DNA of 64,000 bases from Vibrio spartinae (GTDB lineage: Bacteria > Pseudomonadota > Gammaproteobacteria > Enterobacterales > Vibrionaceae), in the NCBI RefSeq assembly GCF_024347135.1, contig NZ_AP024907.1, positions 3,711,001-3,775,000 of the forward strand, in the 5' to 3' direction. Under the pieces are notes generated by a model, which searched no databases, was not told the origin of the DNA, and saw nothing but the letters and a program-made list of their open reading frames with translations. Shown here in pieces: positions 60,833-64,000 of this stretch (within the stretch, counting starts at the first letter, position 1; each line of letters begins with the position of its first letter). The position numbers were made by a program, and so were the translations under genes.

Positions 60833-61651
60833 TTACCAATGACAATGAATCACAACTGGCGTGTAACGGAATTGGCAGCTCGTCAGGCGACACACCAAAC
60901 GCTGCCATATTTTCCAACGTCGGCAAGGATAATTTAATGGTGAGACGCTGTGTACCGCTTTGATCCACGGTAAACAGTTCAATACCGCATGCTCTGGTGC
61001 AGCAAAGCCATGTTGGTAAGCCCCGGATCCCAGCCGTTGCCCTAAACGTGTCCCGGTTTTATCGCCGGCCAGCAGTAAACACGCATGTGCATGAGGAAAG
61101 GTCAGCCCGAGTGTCTTGATAAAAGCGGCCACGTGCTCTGACTGCGTTTCAAGCAACGCATGTTCACAAAGAATCAAGACCGGGACAGACTCTGAAATAT
61201 TGATGGTTTTTAACCACGTCAATGAAGTAACGCTGCCACTCATATGCTGATAACGTTCACTGGGATGGAATAATCGTTGTCGCCAGATCAAATGCTCAGA
61301 CACATCGACTTCCAGCCAATGGCAACGACCATTATCAACCCGATAAAACCGGGTATCTAAGCCGGCACCGACGTTGATCACCCAAGCATCCGGATAGGTA
61401 GAAAGAAACTCACGAACCTGTTGATCACAGATTTGAGTCAGCGTGACGTGTAATAGCTGCTTTTGATCAATATTGCCACTCCGGCAATCGGGAGCAACCT
61501 GACAGGATAAGCAGGCTTGGGCAGCAATCGGATCATAGATCAGGCCGTTGTCTGCTAAGCTTTCCCGGCTTCTGAACCAAAGCGGCTCAATGAGATGTGC
61601 GGGAATTTGATAGTGTTCTCTATGCTTCCGGCAATAATATGACATTGTCAT
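60833..61651 (-). CDS. class I SAM-dependent methyltransferase (leucine carboxyl methyltransferase-like)
   Basis: A 272-residue protein of the PPM/TcmP-like methyltransferase group: DAWVINVGAGLDTRFYRVDN is the SAM-binding loop, CHWLEVDVSEHLIWRQ the acidic loop, and VLILCEHALLE the post-motif strand. The last 40 residues are rich in Trp, Cys and Arg; another frame there (SLPTLENMAAFGVSPDELPI) also looks coding, so a frameshift near 60950 is possible. The substrate is unknown. A Fur-like box lies just upstream, suggesting iron-starvation control. Confidence 0.8.
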   Translation of the reverse strand: MTMSYYCRKHREHYQIPAHLIEPLWFRSRESLADNGLIYDPIAAQACLSCQVAPDCRSGNIDQKQLLHVTLTQICDQQVREFLSTYPDAWVINVGAGLDTRFYRVDNGRCHWLEVDVSEHLIWRQRLFHPSERYQHMSGSVTSLTWLKTINISESVPVLILCEHALLETQSEHVAAFIKTLGLTFPHAHACLLLAGDKTGTRLGQRLGSGAYQHGFAAPEHAVLNCLPWIKAVHSVSPLNYPCRRWKIWQRLVCRLTSCQFRYTPVVIHCHW

Positions 61652-61674
61652 TATCCTCTAAAGTCGGCTTAGAT

Positions 61675-61693
61675 GATAATGAATATCAATTCC
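61675..61693. promoter_or_regulatory. Fur box upstream of the methyltransferase
   Basis: GATAATGAATATCAATTCC agrees with the 19-bp Fur consensus (GATAATGATWATCATTATC) in most positions, including the full GATAATGA half. It lies 24 bases upstream of the ATG at 61651, where Fur would block transcription. Confidence 0.6.
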
Positions 61694-61805
61694 ATTAGCA
61701 AGCTATTGAGATCCATTCTCAATAACTTGCGCTGTCAGATGTGTGCCCATCTATTTCACCATTGATCGGTTACATTCAATTGATCGGCAACATCCAATCG
61801 GTCAG

Positions 61806-62429
61806 TTACATCCAATCAGTATTCCGGATAATTCCGACGGCGACCCCTTCAATGGTCAATTCCTGAGAAGTGAGATCCACCTCTATGGGAGTAAAGTCTT
61901 CATTTTCCGCATGTAACAACACTTTGGCGCCCTGGCGATCAAGTCGTTTCACCGTGACATCATCTTCGACACGGGCAACCACAACCTGACCATTTCTGAC
62001 ATCCTGCGTTTTATGCACGGCCAGCAAATCACCATCCATGATGCCAATATTTTTCATACTCTCACCATGGACTCGCAGCAGAAAATCAGCTTGAGGTTTG
62101 AACATGGCGGGATCGACCTGATAGTGTGCTTCCACATGTTCCTGCGCCAGAATCGGTTCACCCGCGGCAACGCGGCCAATCAGTGGCAGACCCTCTTCAA
62201 CCGAATCATGCGCTGAATTGAGCAGAATGCGTATGCCACGCGAAGCGCCCGGAACAATTTCAATCACTTGTTTACGCGCAAGCGCTTTCAAATGTTCTTC
62301 AGCCGCATTGGCAGAACGGAACCCCAATTCTTTGGCAATTTCAGCGCGAGTCGGTGGCATTCCGGAATCTTCAATCCGGCTTTTGATCAAATCAAAGACC
62401 TGTTGTTGGCGTGGTGTTAAAGGCTTCAT
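61806..62429 (-). CDS. lexA: SOS repressor LexA
   Basis: A 207-residue LexA: winged HTH at 1-70 ([40 protein letters not shown]), the Ala-Gly cleavage site in [11 protein letters not shown], catalytic Ser in VHGESMKN and Lys in [15 protein letters not shown]. It represses SOS genes and cleaves itself with RecA. Two SOS boxes upstream show autoregulation. Located between dgkA and the methyltransferase; the dgkA-lexA-plsB neighbourhood is conserved in enterics and vibrios. Confidence 0.97.
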   Translation of the reverse strand: MKPLTPRQQQVFDLIKSRIEDSGMPPTRAEIAKELGFRSANAAEEHLKALARKQVIEIVPGASRGIRILLNSAHDSVEEGLPLIGRVAAGEPILAQEHVEAHYQVDPAMFKPQADFLLRVHGESMKNIGIMDGDLLAVHKTQDVRNGQVVVARVEDDVTVKRLDRQGAKVLLHAENEDFTPIEVDLTSQELTIEGVAVGIIRNTDWM

Positions 62430-62436
62430 AATTCAC

Positions 62437-62472
62437 CTGTCTTTTTATACAGTTAACTGTGAGTATATCCAG
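62437..62472. promoter_or_regulatory. tandem SOS (LexA) boxes of lexA
   Basis: On the minus strand CTGTATAAAAAGACAG (62437-62452) has the full CTGT-N8-ACAG pattern; CTGGATATACTCACAG (62457-62472) has one mismatch. Two boxes with this spacing are the classical arrangement at lexA. Confidence 0.88.
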
Positions 62473-62521
62473 TATTCTGATAAATGAAAAGTGAATCTTT
62501 CAAACCCAGTCTTTGAAAGAC

Positions 62522-62884
62522 TTAGAATACAAAAATATCGACCCAGATATAGAGCGACATGAAAATCGAGAGTAATACGGCTGCAGACCCCATATCCTTG
62601 GCCTGTCCCGCCAATTGATGGTGCTCAAACCCGATGCGATCGACAACTGCCTCAATCGCACTATTCAACAGCTCCACGATCAAAACCACCAGCAATGAAC
62701 TAATGAGCAGTAAGCGTTCGATTTGGGTCACATCGGCGAACAAGGCGATCGGTATCAGGATAAGGCACACGATCAACTCTTCCCGAAAAGCAGCTTCACC
62801 AGTGATCGCGGCACGAATGCCCTGATAGGAATATTTCGCTGCGTTCAATATACGTGTTACACCTTGAGCGGGTTTCTGTTGCAT
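62522..62884 (-). CDS. dgkA: diacylglycerol kinase DgkA
   Basis: A 120-residue trimeric inner-membrane kinase: amphipathic N-terminus, AAFREELIVCLILIPIAL, and the conserved LLVVLIVELLNSAIEAVVDR with the two catalytic glutamates and the Asn, followed by AGQAKDMGSAAV. The length is normal (E. coli 121-122). It recycles diacylglycerol to phosphatidic acid. Divergent from plsB, whose product makes lysophosphatidic acid. Confidence 0.96.
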   Translation of the reverse strand: MQQKPAQGVTRILNAAKYSYQGIRAAITGEAAFREELIVCLILIPIALFADVTQIERLLLISSLLVVLIVELLNSAIEAVVDRIGFEHHQLAGQAKDMGSAAVLLSIFMSLYIWVDIFVF

Positions 62885-63112
62885 ATATTTTTCCGATTAA
62901 TGAGTGTGAATAGGGACATCTGGACAAGCAGAAAGAATCCTATCACGACGGTGGCAGAGAACTGTAGTGGTACACAAAAATAGTCGTGAATAGTAAAAGG
63001 TTGCCCCTGTTTCTGTTATTCTAAACCACATTCCGGCGACTAGGTTGACGTGATTGATATTGTGACAATCTGGTCCCTATTTCGTTATTCATTCTTGAGA
63101 GTCCGAGCTTTT

Positions 63113-64000
63113 ATGTCAGTCCGACAATCAGTATCACGTTCGCTATTAACTATCCCTGTATCTGCTTTGACCAAGAGCACGGTTGTTCCTGCCGATCCCA
63201 TCGCAGATCACCATATTGATCTGGAGAAGCCCATCGTCTATGCGCTCCCGTTTCAATCGACCGTCGATCTGCTGACTTTAAAACAGCAAACGGAGAAACT
63301 AGGGCTACCGGATCCATTTCAACCTTTAGAAATTGATGGTAAAAAACTCACGCGTTATATTTTTATTGCCTCCCGCCCAACGCTGATTCGCAGCGATGAC
63401 GATGTACCATACGGCTCCGTCACTCAGTTCACAGAGTTACTTGCATTGCATCAAGCCAATTCTGAGCTTGATATTCAGTTACTGCCGACATCCGTCCTGT
63501 GGGGCAGAAAACCCGGCAAAGAAAACCAGAGTAAAGCTTATCTGGAACCCATGAACGGCCCACAAAAGGCCAAAGCGGTATTGCTGTCCGGCAGAGACTG
63601 CTTAGTGCGTTTCAGCCCTGTGGTTTCTCTGCGCTATATGGCAGACAGCCACGGCACGGATGCCGCCATTGCCCATAAAGTTGCACGGGTCGCCCGGATT
63701 CATTTTTCACGCCAGAAACTGGCAGCCTCAGGGCCGCAACTGCCGGAACGTGAAGTATTATTGCAACGGTTGATGCAATCCCAAGCCATTCGCCATGCGA
63801 TTAATGACGAAGTTAAAACCAAAAATATTTCGCAGAAAAAAGCGCAGAAAGAAGCGCTGAAAATATTGGATGAGATCGCAGCAAACTTCTCTTATTCTCT
63901 CGTGCGTAAAAGTGATCGCTTGCTGAAATGGCTCTGGAACCGAATCTATCAAGGGATCAATGTGCACAATGCGGCGCGTGTCCGCCGTCTGGCTCAAGAT
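63113..64000 (+). CDS. plsB: glycerol-3-phosphate acyltransferase PlsB, N-terminal part (partial)
   Basis: The first 296 codons of PlsB run to the right edge without a stop; the acyltransferase HX4D motif lies beyond it. The segment agrees with E. coli Pls[81 protein letters not shown] and [23 protein letters not shown] 63113 matches the usual vibrio start (MS..S.SRSLL..P.S.L.K). The preceding 230 bases are the dgkA/plsB divergent promoter. Confidence 0.96.
   Translation, partial: MSVRQSVSRSLLTIPVSALTKSTVVPADPIADHHIDLEKPIVYALPFQSTVDLLTLKQQTEKLGLPDPFQPLEIDGKKLTRYIFIASRPTLIRSDDDVPYGSVTQFTELLALHQANSELDIQLLPTSVLWGRKPGKENQSKAYLEPMNGPQKAKAVLLSGRDCLVRFSPVVSLRYMADSHGTDAAIAHKVARVARIHFSRQKLAASGPQLPEREVLLQRLMQSQAIRHAINDEVKTKNISQKKAQKEALKILDEIAANFSYSLVRKSDRLLKWLWNRIYQGINVHNAARVRRLAQD

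Noticed and set aside
60696..60968. Frameshift in the methyltransferase C-terminus
   Set aside because: A second frame looks coding for about 40 residues, but its end runs into a T-rich repeat; without homologs I cannot decide, so the uninterrupted 272-residue frame is kept.

Overview
The window reads as one continuous stretch of a Vibrio-type gammaproteobacterial chromosome. The right end is a conserved vibrio/enterobacterial core block: yijD-fabR facing sthA, then lexA with two SOS boxes, dgkA, and the start of plsB. The Hcp/VgrG/DUF4123 cluster on the left has the layout of the Vibrio cholerae hcp-2/vgrG-2 auxiliary type VI secretion (T6SS) locus. The species cannot be named from the sequence alone.

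Layout. (1) 1-4.3 kb is a broken genomic island edge. It holds a large uncharacterised protein that runs off the left edge, an IS3-family insertion sequence (2822-4045) with a stop codon in its transposase, and the N-terminus of a tyrosine integrase cut off by that IS. (2) 4.9-7.3 kb is a LuxR-type regulator, a VOC-fold protein and an MHS-type MFS transporter in tight tandem. (3) 8.2-28.8 kb is an auxiliary T6SS locus: a sigma-54 promoter with three upstream dyads, hcp, vgrG, a DUF4123 adaptor, a 1350-residue LysM effector, and then an array of five paralogous membrane-anchored Sel1-like immunity proteins. The array holds a second, N-terminally truncated effector copy, short effector tails in front of immunity genes 3 to 5, a relic of a sixth immunity gene, and dispersed repeats. 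(4) Three antisense cassettes in the array each contain a structured RNA matching the phage P1/P7 C4 antisense RNA architecture, followed by a 61-residue ORF whose Shine-Dalgarno site lies in the C4 target. (5) 28.9-36.9 kb is a six-gene operon on the minus strand: glycosyltransferase, large helical protein, SPFH-like protein, glycine-zipper lipoprotein, coiled-coil lipoprotein, zinc-ribbon/TM/Calx-beta protein. The glycosyltransferase C-terminus and the N-terminus of the next protein both carry three seven-residue Gly-x-Gln-type repeats, which look like a paired amyloid-signalling motif. (6) 38.4-57.9 kb is a sulfoquinovose (SQ) utilisation island. (7) 58-64 kb is core genome.

How the SQ genes fit together. 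A LamB-like porin and a TRAP transporter (separate DctP, DctQ and DctM genes) would import SQ or SQ-glycerol. YihQ sulfoquinovosidase releases SQ. A GalM-type mutarotase, YihS isomerase, YihV kinase, a class II aldolase (in place of the class I YihT of E. coli) and YihU reductase carry out a sulfo-EMP route to DHPS, which a TauE/SafE permease may export. Glycerol dehydrogenase and an ATP-type dihydroxyacetone kinase would recover the glycerol half of SQ-glycerol. A CsqR/YihW-like DeoR regulator lies in the cluster. An identical 15-bp motif lies in the yihU/yihV divergent promoter and in front of the TauE gene. A lone PTS EIIB protein sits between yihS and the TRAP genes.

The most unusual parts are the C4-RNA cassettes embedded in the T6SS immunity array and the glycosyltransferase/SPFH operon with paired repeat motifs.
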